The notes under the pieces are model-generated. The model ran no database searches and had not been told where the DNA came from. It saw only the letters and a program-made list of their open reading frames with translations. A stretch of DNA of 64,000 nt from Pseudomonas paraeruginosa PA7 (GTDB taxonomy: Bacteria > Pseudomonadota > Gammaproteobacteria > Pseudomonadales > Pseudomonadaceae): NCBI RefSeq assembly GCF_000017205.1, contig NC_009656.1, positions 1,182,001-1,246,000 of the forward strand, read 5' to 3'. Shown here piece by piece: positions 27,518 through 38,171 of this stretch; the first letter of the stretch is position 1; each line of letters begins with the position of its first letter. A program made the translations under genes and the position numbers.

Positions 27518-27601
27518 CGCTTGGGTCTTCTCATCGCCTCGAGCGAGAAGCCGCTCGCGACTGGCATTCGCCGGTTGGCTTGCCTTTTTCGCCTGTCGCG
27601 A

Positions 27602-29185
<1,584 letters not shown>

Positions 29186-29409
29186 GGATGCGTGCCTGCT
29201 GGAATCCGTTGGCGTGGGCGCGGGGCGGCCCGGAAAAACGCGGGATTATAGCGGTAAAACGTGGCGTTCCGGGATGCCTGTCATCCGGCAATCCAGGGAT
29301 TTGTCGGTCGCCGGCGAACTTGTCGGGCCCGTGCCGCTCCAAGCAGCCATTGGCGGGGACACTGCCCGGCAGGCCGGCCAACCTTTTCATCTGATCGAAG
29401 GAAATCGCC

Positions 29410-29871
29410 ATGAACGGAATATCCAGACTGCTCTCGCTGGCCCTGCTCGGCGCCTCGCTGCATGCGGTGGCAGTCCAGGCCGAGGAGCAGCCGCGGCTGT
29501 TCGAGCTGCTCGGCCAGCCTGGCTACAAGGCCACCTGGCACGCCATGTTCAAGGGCGAGAACGAGGTACCGAAGTGGGTTTCCGAGGCCAGCGGCCCGAG
29601 TTCTCCGTCCACCAGCCTGAGCCTGGACGGCCAGCCCTACGTGCTGGCCGACAGCTGCAAGCCGCATGATTGCGGCAACAACCGCCTGCTGGTCGCCTTC
29701 CGCGGCGACAAGAGCGCCGCCTATGGCTTGCAGGTCAATCTTCCGGACGAGCCCGCCGAGGTCATGGAGAAACCCAGCGCGTATGCCACCTACCGCTGGT
29801 ACGGCAAGCCGTCCAAGCCGGTCCGCGAGCTGCTGATGAAGCAGCTGGAGAGCGATCCGAACTGGAAGTGA
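29410..29871 (+). CDS. ivy: Inhibitor of vertebrate lysozyme (Ivy)
   Basis: A 153-residue periplasmic C-type lysozyme inhibitor. A signal peptide covers about the first 24 residues (cleavage after VQA). The defining inhibitory loop CKPHDC is at residues 83-88; its histidine and flanking cysteines block the lysozyme active site in studied family members. This matches PA3902 (Ivyp1). It may also restrain the cell's own lytic transglycosylases, a role reported for Ivy. The start at 29410 follows GAAGGAAA. It is divergent from prfC. Confidence 0.92.
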   Translation: MNGISRLLSLALLGASLHAVAVQAEEQPRLFELLGQPGYKATWHAMFKGENEVPKWVSEASGPSSPSTSLSLDGQPYVLADSCKPHDCGNNRLLVAFRGDKSAAYGLQVNLPDEPAEVMEKPSAYATYRWYGKPSKPVRELLMKQLESDPNWK

Positions 29872-29906
29872 CGCGGGGCCTGACCGTCGCCCCGGCCCGG
29901 CGACGG

Positions 29907-29923
29907 ATGGCGCCTTGCGCCAT
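29907..29923. repeat. Short hairpin between ivy and fecA
   Basis: ATGGCGC (29907-29913), loop CTT, GCGCCAT (29917-29923), a perfect seven-pair stem in the gap between convergent ivy and fecA. It resembles a REP half-unit or weak terminator. Confidence 0.45.
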
Positions 29924-29992
29924 TCGCCCTGCCGGTGGAGGGGCGGATGGTCGCTTGCGCTCTTGCGCCTCGGATTCCCGCTCCGGCGTGCC

Positions 29993-32347
29993 TCAGAAGC
30001 CTACCGACGCCTGCACGTACAGGGTGCGCGGCTGGCCGACGTAGAGTCCCTTGTTGTTGTCGTCGAACGAGCGGGTGTAGTAGCGGCGATCGAACAGGTT
30101 CTTCACCCCCAGGCCGAGCTTCAGGTCGTTCAGTTGCGGGCCGAAGTCGTAGCTGCCGCGCGCGCTCCAGACCATCCAGCCGGCGATCCGCCCGGTGCTG
30201 CCGTCGGCGCTTTCGCTCTCGGTGTTGGCGTTGTCGGCGTACTGGCTGGTCTGGAAGCTGCCGTCGAGGTTGTAGCTCCAGGCGCCGGTGCGGTAGTTGG
30301 CGCCAAGGGTGCCCTTGTGCTTCGAGGAGAACGGCACCTGGTTGCCCTTGTTCGGTCCGTCCTCGCGGATGCTCGCGTCGACATAGGCGTAGCTGGCGTA
30401 GACGTCGAAGCCGGAGAGCAGCGGATCGAGATCGGCCAGGTCGTAGGCGAGCGCCGCCTCGATGCCCTTGTGCCGGGTCTTGCCCCGGGCGGTGACGCTG
30501 TCGGTCTGCTGGTTGCTCTCGTACTGGTTGTCGAAGTTGATCAGGAAGGCGCCCAGTTCGGCGCGCAGGATGCCGTCGTCGTAGCGGCTGCCCAGTTCCC
30601 AGGTGCGTGCCTTCTCCGGCTCGATGTCGCCGCTGCGCACCGCCTTGCCCATCTGGCTGTACTGCACGGTGCCGAACGAGCCTTCGGTGTTGGCGTAGAG
30701 ATTCCAGCTCGGGGTGAGGTGGTAGATCACGTTGAGCGCCGGCAGCGAGGCGTTGTAGCGACCGCTGTCCTTGCTGCCCTTCAACAGGTTCTTCTGTTGC
30801 GAGTCGATCTTCTCGTAGCGGATGCCAGGGGTGATGGTCCAGTTGCCGATGTCGATGCGATCGTCGATGTAGAACGCGTTGGCCTCGGTGCCGCCGCGGG
30901 TGTCGCGATCGTTGCGGCTGCCGGTGCTGGGCAGTTGGCCGCTGTCGGCGCGGGTCCAGTAGCGCAGCTCGTGGCTGGCTTCGTTGACGTAGCGATGGCC
31001 GATGCCCACTTCGTGGCGACTTTCGCCCAGCTCGAAGCCCTGGCTGAAACGGGTTTCCAGGCCTCGCACCCAGTATTCGCGCGGCGACAGGGTGAGGTTG
31101 CGGCCCTGGTCGAGGTAGCCGCTGCGCAGGGTCTTGGTGAAGAAGCCGGTGACGTTGAGCTTCTGGCTGGCGTTGGGGGTGTATTCGTAGCTGGCGCTGG
31201 CCAGGGTACGGCGGCCCCAGAACTTGTCGTAGGGACGGCTCGACTGGTACGGATCGTCGCGGTAGGCCGCGGCGCTGAGGCCGCCGGGCATGTCGGCCTC
31301 GCCGTCGTAGTACTGGGTCAGCGCCGAGAAGGCGTGTTCGTCGCTGGGCTGGAAGCGGCCCTTGAGGATCAGGTCGTCGATCCGCGTATCGCTGTGCTCG
31401 CGCCAATCGCCGCCGCGGGTGCCGGAGTAGAGCAGGGCGCCGCCGAGACCGTTGGCACCGGTGCCGCCGATCAGCACGTTGTGGGTGGTCTTCAGGCCGT
31501 CCTGGCTGGAACTGGGGCTGAGTTCGCTGTGCACGTCGAGCCTGGTGGCGAAGTCCTCGGGGATCGCCCGGGTCACGAAGTTGACGATGCCGCCGACGTT
31601 CTGCGGGCCGTAGCGCACCGCGCCGCCGCCACGCACCACGTCCACCGCGTCCATGTTGCCGATGGACACCGGCGCCAGCGACAACTGTGGCTGGCCATAG
31701 GGCGCGAAGGGTACCGGGATGCCATCCATCAGCACCGTCGAGCGCGACGCCAGGCGCGGGTTGAGGCCGCGGATGCCGAAGTTCAGCGCCAGGTCATGGC
31801 TGCCGGTGCCATTGTTCAGCGGCGCGCTGACCCCTGGAATGCGCTCCAGCACTTCGCGGGTGCTGGCCGCGCCTTGGGCCTGGAACTGCTCGCGGCGGAC
31901 CACGTCGCGCGCGCCGGGATGCTCGAAGACGTCGGCGGCGCTGGCGTCGGCCAGCCAGTCGCCGACCACGGTGACCGCCTGTAGGCTGGCCGGGTCTTCC
32001 ACCGGCAGCGTTTCCAGGATGTAGGCGCCGCCGCCCTGGGCGCGTGCCTCCAGGCCGGAGCTGGCGAGCAGGGCGGCCAGTGCCTCGTCCAGGGTGTACT
32101 CGCCGTCCAGCGGTTGGCTGCGGCGCGCGGCGGTCTGCTCGGGGCTGAAGGCGATCAGTACGCCGGCCTGGCGGCCGAGGTGGTTCAACGCCTGTTCCAG
32201 TGGCTCGGCGGGCAACCGGTAGTACTGGCGGGCATCGGCGCGGATCTCGGCGGCGCCGGCGGCCTCGGCGGTAACCAGGGCGGGACCGCCGAGGCAGGCG
32301 AGGAGCAGGGCGCGGCTGAGCGGTGACAGGACGCGTGACGGGGACAT
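29993..32347 (-). CDS. fecA: TonB-dependent ferric citrate-type receptor FecA
   Basis: A 784-residue outer-membrane receptor. After a signal peptide comes an N-terminal secretin/TonB signalling domain (RLPAEPLEQALNHLGRQAG, read as its start), found in receptors that talk to an anti-sigma factor, then the plug (TREVLERIPGVSAPL) and a 22-strand barrel ending in YVQASVGF. The ATG at 32347 has GGAGTG upstream; the earlier start of the same frame would add 16 charged residues. It is last in a fecI-fecR-fecA unit. It matches PA3901, the ferric dicitrate receptor; other siderophore substrates are possible from sequence alone. Confidence 0.9.
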   Translation of the reverse strand: MSPSRVLSPLSRALLLACLGGPALVTAEAAGAAEIRADARQYYRLPAEPLEQALNHLGRQAGVLIAFSPEQTAARRSQPLDGEYTLDEALAALLASSGLEARAQGGGAYILETLPVEDPASLQAVTVVGDWLADASAADVFEHPGARDVVRREQFQAQGAASTREVLERIPGVSAPLNNGTGSHDLALNFGIRGLNPRLASRSTVLMDGIPVPFAPYGQPQLSLAPVSIGNMDAVDVVRGGGAVRYGPQNVGGIVNFVTRAIPEDFATRLDVHSELSPSSSQDGLKTTHNVLIGGTGANGLGGALLYSGTRGGDWREHSDTRIDDLILKGRFQPSDEHAFSALTQYYDGEADMPGGLSAAAYRDDPYQSSRPYDKFWGRRTLASASYEYTPNASQKLNVTGFFTKTLRSGYLDQGRNLTLSPREYWVRGLETRFSQGFELGESRHEVGIGHRYVNEASHELRYWTRADSGQLPSTGSRNDRDTRGGTEANAFYIDDRIDIGNWTITPGIRYEKIDSQQKNLLKGSKDSGRYNASLPALNVIYHLTPSWNLYANTEGSFGTVQYSQMGKAVRSGDIEPEKARTWELGSRYDDGILRAELGAFLINFDNQYESNQQTDSVTARGKTRHKGIEAALAYDLADLDPLLSGFDVYASYAYVDASIREDGPNKGNQVPFSSKHKGTLGANYRTGAWSYNLDGSFQTSQYADNANTESESADGSTGRIAGWMVWSARGSYDFGPQLNDLKLGLGVKNLFDRRYYTRSFDDNNKGLYVGQPRTLYVQASVGF

Positions 32348-32440
32348 GAGGGACACTCCAGTGAATCTTCGAGGTTGGCTTTCCTCCTCTGTCACGCGAG
32401 GTGGGGAAAAAGGCTCAGGGGCGCGGAAAGTTTTTCCCGC

Positions 32441-33394
32441 TCATTCGCGCGGGTGCACGCCGACCCAGTAGCGGGTGACCCGCCGCACCTCCACCGGCAG
32501 TACCGTCGGCAGGGTGGCGAGGATCCGCTCGCTGTCGTCCAGCGGATAGCTGCCGGAAATCCGCAGGCCGCCGATGCGCGGGTCGCAGCCCAGCCGTCCG
32601 GGGCGATAGCGCGAGACTTCGGCGAGGAACTCGTCCAGGCGCATGCCGGCGGCCACCAGCATGCCGTCGGTCCAGGCGCCGCTGCCGACCGGCAACGGCT
32701 GCGGGGCGCCGAGTCGCTCGCGGTCGAAATCCAGTTGCCGGCCGCTGGGCAACAGCAGGCCCTGGCCGCCGCGGTTCTCCACCTGCACCGCGCCCTCGTG
32801 GACGGCGACGCGGGTGCGTCCGGCGAACTGGCGCACGTCGAACCGGGTGCCCACCGGTCGCAGCCGGCCTTCCGCGCTGTACACGTGCAGCGGGCGCGGG
32901 TCGTGGCCGGTGCTGAGCTGGATTTCCCCGCGCAGCAGGAGCAGGCGCCGTTCGCCGGCATCGAAGCGGACATCCACCGCCGTGTCGCTGTTCAGCTCGA
33001 CGCGACTGCCGTCGGCCAGGGCCAGGCGCCGGCGTTCGCCGACGCTGGTGGCATAGTCGGCGCTCCAGCGCTGCAGGCTGCCGTTCTCGCGCAGGCCCCA
33101 GGCGCCGCCACCGGCGGCCAGCATGACCAGCAGGGTCTTCAGCGCGCGCCGGCGCTGTGCCGAGCGCGGCGCGTTGACGACGGCCAGGGCCAGCGGCGTG
33201 CCGATCCCGGCCAGGCGCTGGTTGACCGCTTCGATGTGACGCCAGGCCTGCTCGTGTTCCGGCGCCGCCTGGCGCCAGCGCTGCCAGGCCTGGCGCAGGC
33301 GTTCGTCGTCGGCGCCGCCCTGCAACTCGACCAGCCAGCGCACCGCCTGCTCGGCCACCTGCGGCGGCACCTTGGGCGCGGCGGGCAGGCTCAT
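32441..33394 (-). CDS. fecR: FecR-type anti-sigma factor/regulator
   Basis: A 317-residue inner-membrane sigma regulator. The N-terminal cytoplasmic part (DUF4880-like, VAEQAVRWLVELQGG) binds FecI, one membrane segment lies near residues 85-105 (TLLVMLAAGGGAWGL), and the periplasmic FecR domain (ADGSRVELNSDTAVDVRF) receives the signal from FecA. The ATG at 33394 overlaps the fecI stop, so the pair is co-translated. It corresponds to PA3900. Confidence 0.92.
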   Translation of the reverse strand: MSLPAAPKVPPQVAEQAVRWLVELQGGADDERLRQAWQRWRQAAPEHEQAWRHIEAVNQRLAGIGTPLALAVVNAPRSAQRRRALKTLLVMLAAGGGAWGLRENGSLQRWSADYATSVGERRRLALADGSRVELNSDTAVDVRFDAGERRLLLLRGEIQLSTGHDPRPLHVYSAEGRLRPVGTRFDVRQFAGRTRVAVHEGAVQVENRGGQGLLLPSGRQLDFDRERLGAPQPLPVGSGAWTDGMLVAAGMRLDEFLAEVSRYRPGRLGCDPRIGGLRISGSYPLDDSERILATLPTVLPVEVRRVTRYWVGVHPRE

Positions 33395-33900
33395 GGCAGA
33401 TCGAAGAAATAGCAGCGCTGCGCGGCCTTGAGCATGTAGCGCTTGACGCTGCTCAGGGAGATCCCCAACTGCGTGGCGATCTCGGCATAGCCGAGGCCGT
33501 CGAGCCGGGCCAGCAGGAAGGTTTCCTTGGCCAGCGGCGGCAGGCCGTCGAGCAGGTGGTCCAGCTCGACCAGGGTTTCCAGGACGATGGCGCGCGTCTC
33601 TTCGCTGGGCAGCTCGCACTCGGGCAGGCTGGCCAGGGCTTCCAGGTAGGCGCGCTCGACGTCCTGGCGGCGGTAGTGGTTGCACAGCACGCGGCGGGCG
33701 ATGGTGGTGAGGAAGGCGCGCGGTTCGTCGATGCGCGTGGCCTGGCGCGAGACCAGGACCTTGACGAAGGTGTCCTGGGCCAGGTCGGCGGCGTTCTGCG
33801 GGCAGCCGAGGCGGCGCCGCAGCCAGCCCGTGAGCCAGTGGTGGTGGTCGCTGTAGAGGGTATGCAACGCGGCCGCATGGGCGAGATCGGCGCTCGACAC
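33391..33900 (-). CDS. fecI: FecI-type ECF sigma factor
   Basis: A 169-residue iron-starvation ECF sigma factor. Region 2 is seen in AADLAQDTFVKVLVSR and RAFLTTIARRVLCNHYRRQ, and region 4 in LPPLAKETFLLARLDGLGYAEIATQLGISLSSVKRYMLKA. The start is GTG at 33900. A Fur box lies 31 bp upstream, so the gene is switched on when iron is scarce, and the sigma factor then activates fecA when its ligand is present. It corresponds to PA3899. Confidence 0.92.
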   Translation of the reverse strand: MSSADLAHAAALHTLYSDHHHWLTGWLRRRLGCPQNAADLAQDTFVKVLVSRQATRIDEPRAFLTTIARRVLCNHYRRQDVERAYLEALASLPECELPSEETRAIVLETLVELDHLLDGLPPLAKETFLLARLDGLGYAEIATQLGISLSSVKRYMLKAAQRCYFFDLP

Positions 33901-33930
33901 CTGGACATTCCCGGAGCAGAAGGGTTAACG

Positions 33931-33949
33931 AATGATAATAGTTATCATT
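33931..33949 (-). promoter_or_regulatory. Fur box of fecIR
   Basis: AATGATAATAGTTATCATT is a near-perfect 19-bp palindrome matching the Fur consensus GATAATGATAATCATTATC in most positions. It sits 31 bp before the fecI GTG start. Confidence 0.88.
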
Positions 33950-34000
33950 TTATGCTGCGAGAGTGCCTGCCTACAACCGCAGGCCGTCGGCGCCAGGCTT

Positions 34001-34891
34001 TCAGGAGGCTTTCAGGGCGGTGCGGTATTGTCCCGGGGTGGCACCGTGGGCTTCGCGGAAGCGCCGGATGAAATGGCTCTGGCTGGCGAAGCCGCAGGCC
34101 AGCGAGACCTCCTGCAGCGATTGCGCGGAGTACGCCAGCAGTTCGCGGGCCCGCGCCAGGCGCCGCTCCAGCACGTAGCGGTGCGGCGGCAGGCCGAAGG
34201 AGACGCGGAACATGCGGGCGAAGTGGTACTCGGAGAGCGCCGCCAGTTCCGCCAGCGACCCCAGTTCCAGCGGCTGCTCCAGGTGGCTTTCGATGTACTC
34301 GGCCAGGCGTCGCCGCACGTGCGCGGCCAGCCCGCCCTGCCAGCGCACGCCGGTGCGCCTGCCGCAACCGGTGAGCAGCAGGTGGTCCACCGCCTGGTGG
34401 GCGAGGCTGGTGCACAGCAGGCGCTCGGCGGGTTCGTTCCAGTCCTGCCGTTCCAGGGTCCGGCACAGCGCGGCCAGCGGGGCGTCCTGGATGTAGGTAC
34501 GCTCCTCCAGTTGCAGGCTGCGCGGTTCGCAGTCGAGGGTACGCACCGCCGCGCCGGCCAGGCGTTGCGGGCTGATGTACAGGTGCATGAAGCCCAGGCC
34601 GCGAGTCACCGCCCAGTCGGAGTGGTGTTCGGCCGGCATCACGCAGAAGCGGTCGGGACCGCCGTAGAGGCCCGGGCGGTCGCGGCGGAAGGTCTGCCAG
34701 CCGCCCTGCAGGTAGAGCGACAGGGTGTGGTGGCCGGGATCGCTGTAGCCGAGGATCTCCGCTTCGTCGCGGTACCAATGGGCGAGCGCCAGGCCGTCGC
34801 TGAGCGTGCTGCTGCGCAGCAGGCGCGCATTGGAGGTCCGGTCGAGGGTGCGGAATACCTGGAAATCGCTGGGTTGGTGCATGTCCTCCAT
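34001..34891 (-). CDS. AraC-family transcriptional regulator
   Basis: A 296-residue AraC regulator with a cupin-like N-terminal sensing part and two C-terminal helix-turn-helix units (LGSLAELAALSEYHFARMF and SLQEVSLACGFASQSHFIRRFREAHGATPGQYR). I chose the ATG at 34891; another at 34882 lies directly behind GGAGG but too close to be favoured. It is divergent from the DMT transporter at 35008 over 116 bp and probably controls it. The inducer is unknown. It corresponds to PA3898. Confidence 0.88.
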   Translation of the reverse strand: MEDMHQPSDFQVFRTLDRTSNARLLRSSTLSDGLALAHWYRDEAEILGYSDPGHHTLSLYLQGGWQTFRRDRPGLYGGPDRFCVMPAEHHSDWAVTRGLGFMHLYISPQRLAGAAVRTLDCEPRSLQLEERTYIQDAPLAALCRTLERQDWNEPAERLLCTSLAHQAVDHLLLTGCGRRTGVRWQGGLAAHVRRRLAEYIESHLEQPLELGSLAELAALSEYHFARMFRVSFGLPPHRYVLERRLARARELLAYSAQSLQEVSLACGFASQSHFIRRFREAHGATPGQYRTALKAS

Positions 34892-35007
34892 GCTACCCGC
34901 GCGTGTCCGGGGCGGCGAGGGGCGGCGGATGAAAAGCGCAAGAATGGACAATCGTCCCACCCGGACTCGCCCGCAGACTGGCGGCATCCTGTCGTTGCGG
35001 AGCCGCC

Positions 35008-35910
35008 ATGAACCTTTCGCTGTACCTGCTCACCGTGCTCATCTGGGGCACCACCTGGATCGCCATCAAGCTGCAGATGGGCCCGGTGGCGATCACCCTG
35101 TCCATCGCCTACCGCTTCGCCCTGGCGGCGCTGGTGCTGTTCGCCATGCTGCTGCTGGGTCGCCGCCTGCAACGGCTGGATGCGCGTGGCCAACGCCTGT
35201 GCATGGCCCAGGGCGTATGCCTGTTCTGCCTGAATTTCATCTGCTTCTATACCGCCAGCCAGTGGATTCCCAGCGGCCTGGTGGCCGTGGTGTTCTCCAC
35301 CGCGACCCTGTGGAATGCGCTGAACGCCCGGCTGTGGTTCGGCCAGCGCATCGCGTCGAACGTGATGGCCGGTGGCGGTCTCGGCCTGCTCGGCCTGGGG
35401 CTGCTGTTCTGGCCGGAACTGGTGGGTCACCAGGCCACCCCGGAAACCTTCTACGGCCTCGGCCTGGCCCTGCTCGGCACGCTGTGCTTCTCCACCGGCA
35501 ACATGCTTTCCAGCCTGCAACAGAGGGCCGGCATCCGCCCGCTCACCGGCAACGCCTGGAGCATGCTCTACGGCACCCTGATCCTCCTGGCGCTGTGCCT
35601 GGTCCAGGGCGTGCCGCTGAATTTCGACTGGAGCGCGCGCTACGTCGGCTCGCTGCTGTACCTGGCGATCCCCGGCTCGGTGATCGGTTTCACCGCCTAC
35701 CTGACCCTGGTCGGGCGCATGGGCCCGGATCGCGCCGCTTACTGCACCGTGCTGTTCCCGGTGGTGGCGCTGAACATCTCGGCCTTCGTCGAGGGCTACC
35801 GCTGGACCGCGCCGGCGCTGGCCGGGCTGGCCCTGGTGATGCTCGGCAACGTGCTGGTGTTCCGCAAGCCGAAGGCGCCCGCGCTGGCGGCGCCGGCGCG
35901 TTCGGCATAG
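35008..35910 (+). CDS. EamA/DMT-family transporter
   Basis: A 300-residue ten-helix drug/metabolite transporter with two EamA repeats; the first opens TVLIWGTTWIAIKLQMGPVA and the second GLALLGTLCFSTGNMLSS. Proteins of this type export amino acids or other small metabolites from the cytoplasm; the substrate is unknown. The AraC gene on the opposite strand is the likely regulator. The start at 35008 follows a GGAG close to the ATG. It corresponds to PA3897. Confidence 0.88.
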   Translation: MNLSLYLLTVLIWGTTWIAIKLQMGPVAITLSIAYRFALAALVLFAMLLLGRRLQRLDARGQRLCMAQGVCLFCLNFICFYTASQWIPSGLVAVVFSTATLWNALNARLWFGQRIASNVMAGGGLGLLGLGLLFWPELVGHQATPETFYGLGLALLGTLCFSTGNMLSSLQQRAGIRPLTGNAWSMLYGTLILLALCLVQGVPLNFDWSARYVGSLLYLAIPGSVIGFTAYLTLVGRMGPDRAAYCTVLFPVVALNISAFVEGYRWTAPALAGLALVMLGNVLVFRKPKAPALAAPARSA

Positions 35911-35929
35911 CGCGGAAGAGGGGGTGCGC

Positions 35930-36907
35930 TCAGGCGCGCGACCAGGTCTGCGGGTTGACCAGGTCCAGCGGTCGCTCGCCGCGCAGCGCCGCCTCGAAGT
36001 TGTCCAGCGCGCGCTCGGCCATGGCCCGGCGCGTCTCGTGGGTGGCCGAGCCGATGTGCGGCAGGGTCACCACGTTGTCCAGGGCGAACAGTGGCGACTC
36101 GGCCAGCGGTTCCTTCGCGTAGACGTCCAGGCCGGCGCCGAGGATGCGTTTCTCCCGCAGGGCGTCGACCAGCGCGGCCTCGTCGACCACCTGGCCGCGG
36201 GCGACATTGACCAGGATCGCCGAGGGCTTCATCAGGCCCAGTTCGCGCGCGCCGATCAACTGGCGGGTCTGCGGCCCCAGCGGCACCACCACGCAGACGA
36301 AGTCGGCCTGGCCGAGCAGTTCGTCGAAACCGAGGAAGCGCGCGCCGAGTTCCCGCTCCAGCTCCGGCTTGCGGCTGTTGCCGTGATAGAGCACCTGCAT
36401 GCCGAAGCCGAAACGGCCGCGCCGGGCGATGGCCGCGCCGATCCGGCCGAGGCCGAGGATGCCGAGTTTCTTGCCATGCACATCGGTGCCGAACTGCGGG
36501 GTGTCGACGGTACGCTTCCAGTTCCCGGCCTTGACCCAGGCATCCAGTTCGGCGACCCGGCGCGCGGCGCTGATCAGCAGGGCGAAGCCGAGATCGGCGG
36601 TGGTCTCGGTGAGCACGTCGGGGGTATTGGTCAGGGCGATGCCACGCTGGTTGAGGTAGTCGAGATCGTAGTTGTCGTAGCCGACCGAGACGCTGGAAAT
36701 CACTTCCAGTTGCCGCGCCTGTTCCAGTTGCCTGGCGCCGAGCGGCCGGCCGACGCCGATCATGCCGTGGGTGTCGGGCAGGGCGGCGGCATACTGGGCG
36801 TCGATATCGCCCAGCTTCGGTTCGAGCAGGCGGACGTTGAACTGCCGCCGCAGGCGCTCGAGGTGCTCGGGGGCGAGGCGGCTGAAGACGAAGACGTTCT
36901 TTTTCAT
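35930..36907 (-). CDS. D-isomer-specific 2-hydroxyacid dehydrogenase
   Basis: A 325-residue NAD(P)-dependent oxidoreductase of the 2-hydroxyacid family, probably a glyoxylate/hydroxypyruvate or 2-ketogluconate reductase. The dinucleotide-binding motif GLGRIGAAIARRGRFGFG lies near residues 150-167; catalytic residues sit in NVARGQVVDE (Arg), the following Glu region and LPHIGSATHETR (His). I chose the ATG at 36907; a TTG five codons earlier is also open. A LysR gene lies upstream on the same strand. It corresponds to PA3896. Confidence 0.88.
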   Translation of the reverse strand: MKKNVFVFSRLAPEHLERLRRQFNVRLLEPKLGDIDAQYAAALPDTHGMIGVGRPLGARQLEQARQLEVISSVSVGYDNYDLDYLNQRGIALTNTPDVLTETTADLGFALLISAARRVAELDAWVKAGNWKRTVDTPQFGTDVHGKKLGILGLGRIGAAIARRGRFGFGMQVLYHGNSRKPELERELGARFLGFDELLGQADFVCVVVPLGPQTRQLIGARELGLMKPSAILVNVARGQVVDEAALVDALREKRILGAGLDVYAKEPLAESPLFALDNVVTLPHIGSATHETRRAMAERALDNFEAALRGERPLDLVNPQTWSRA

Positions 36908-37001
36908 GGCGGTACTCTGCAAGCGGGAGCGAAGGCGCCGACCTTACCACCGCCGCCTCGGCGGCGGGCGGCGGCTCGCCACGTGGCGGGCGATTATCGG
37001 C

Positions 37002-37955
37002 TCAGGAAGACTTCCTGAGTTCCAGGCACAACTCGACCAGCGTGGCCTCGTCGCGTTGCAGCAGGCCGGGCAGGCTTTCCTTGAGATACTCCACCCAGGT
37101 CTTGATCTTGGCGTCGAGATACTGCCGCGAGGGATACAGCGCGTAGACGTTCAACTGTTGCAGGCGATGCTGCGGCAGTACCCGCACCAGGGTGCCCTTG
37201 CCGAGGTCGTCGATGGCCGAGTAGACCGGCAGGATGCCGATGCCCAGGCCGGAGCGGATCGCCTCGGTCATGGCGTCGCCGACATTGACCTGGAACGGCG
37301 AGGCACCGATGGAGACCATTTCCTGGCCGTTGGGACCGTCGAACAGCCAGCGGTCCAGCGGCACCACCGGGCTGACCAGGCGCAGGCAGTCGTGGTTGGC
37401 CAGCTCCGCGGGTTCGCTCGGCGTGCCGTTGCGGCGCAGGTATTCCGGCGAGGCGCAGAGAATGCTGTAGGTCTCGCCGATGCGCTGGGAGATGAAACCG
37501 GAGTCGGGTAGCTCGGAAGCGACCACGATGGCCACGTCGAACCCCTCGTCGAGCAGGTCCGGCACGCGGTTGGCCATGGTCAGGTCGAAGGTCACGTCGC
37601 GGTACTGCTGGCGGTAGCCGGCGATGGCGCGGATCACGTAGTGCTGGCCGATGCCGGTCATCGAATGCAGCTTCAGCCTGCCGGCCGGCCGGGCATGCGC
37701 GTCGCTGGCTTCGGCCTCGGCTTCCTCGACGTAGGCGAGAATCTGCTCGCAGCGCAGCAGGTAGCGCTGGCCAGCCTCGGTGAGGGCGATGCGACGAGTG
37801 GTACGGTTGAGCAGGCGGGTGCGCAGGTGCGTCTCGAGGTTGGCCACCGCCCGCGAGACGTAGGCGGTGGTGGTGTTGAGCTGCTGGGATGCCGCGGTGA
37901 AACTGCCGGTTTCCGCCACGCAGACGAAGGCTCGCATGTTTTGCAGGGTGTCCAT
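37002..37955 (-). CDS. LysR-family transcriptional regulator
   Basis: A 317-residue LysR regulator with an N-terminal winged helix-turn-helix (FVCVAETGSFTAASQQLN, AYVSRAVANLE) and a C-terminal type 2 periplasmic-binding-like effector domain. It resembles the CrgA/AaeR-type subgroup. It is divergent from the four-gene efflux operon beginning at 38172, an arrangement like E. coli aaeR and aaeXAB, so aromatic-acid-responsive control is a reasonable inference. It also lies upstream of the dehydrogenase gene on the same strand. It corresponds to PA3895. Confidence 0.88.
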   Translation of the reverse strand: MDTLQNMRAFVCVAETGSFTAASQQLNTTTAYVSRAVANLETHLRTRLLNRTTRRIALTEAGQRYLLRCEQILAYVEEAEAEASDAHARPAGRLKLHSMTGIGQHYVIRAIAGYRQQYRDVTFDLTMANRVPDLLDEGFDVAIVVASELPDSGFISQRIGETYSILCASPEYLRRNGTPSEPAELANHDCLRLVSPVVPLDRWLFDGPNGQEMVSIGASPFQVNVGDAMTEAIRSGLGIGILPVYSAIDDLGKGTLVRVLPQHRLQQLNVYALYPSRQYLDAKIKTWVEYLKESLPGLLQRDEATLVELCLELRKSS

Positions 37956-38171
37956 CGACGGGGCCTCCTAGGCACGCGCAGAAGTGTGTCAGATTGTTGC
38001 GGGGAGGGATTATTTCACATTACGCAATAAACAATCGCACTTGAGCCAGCTTATCAGCCGCCGCCAGCCTCTTAAAATCCACAAGCCCCCGAGCGCATGG
38101 ACGCTCGAGCGGGTTGAGCGGCGCCCGTACCGCTCAAATTCCGTGCTTTGCCCCTCCCAGGATCAGACAAC
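37956..38171. promoter_or_regulatory. Divergent LysR/efflux promoter region
   Basis: 216 bp between the LysR gene and the efflux operon. The stretch around 38010-38035 is AT-rich (GGGATTATTTCACATTACGC, then AATAAACAATC) and is the probable overlapping promoter and LysR site. No single T-N11-A box is called with confidence. Confidence 0.5.
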
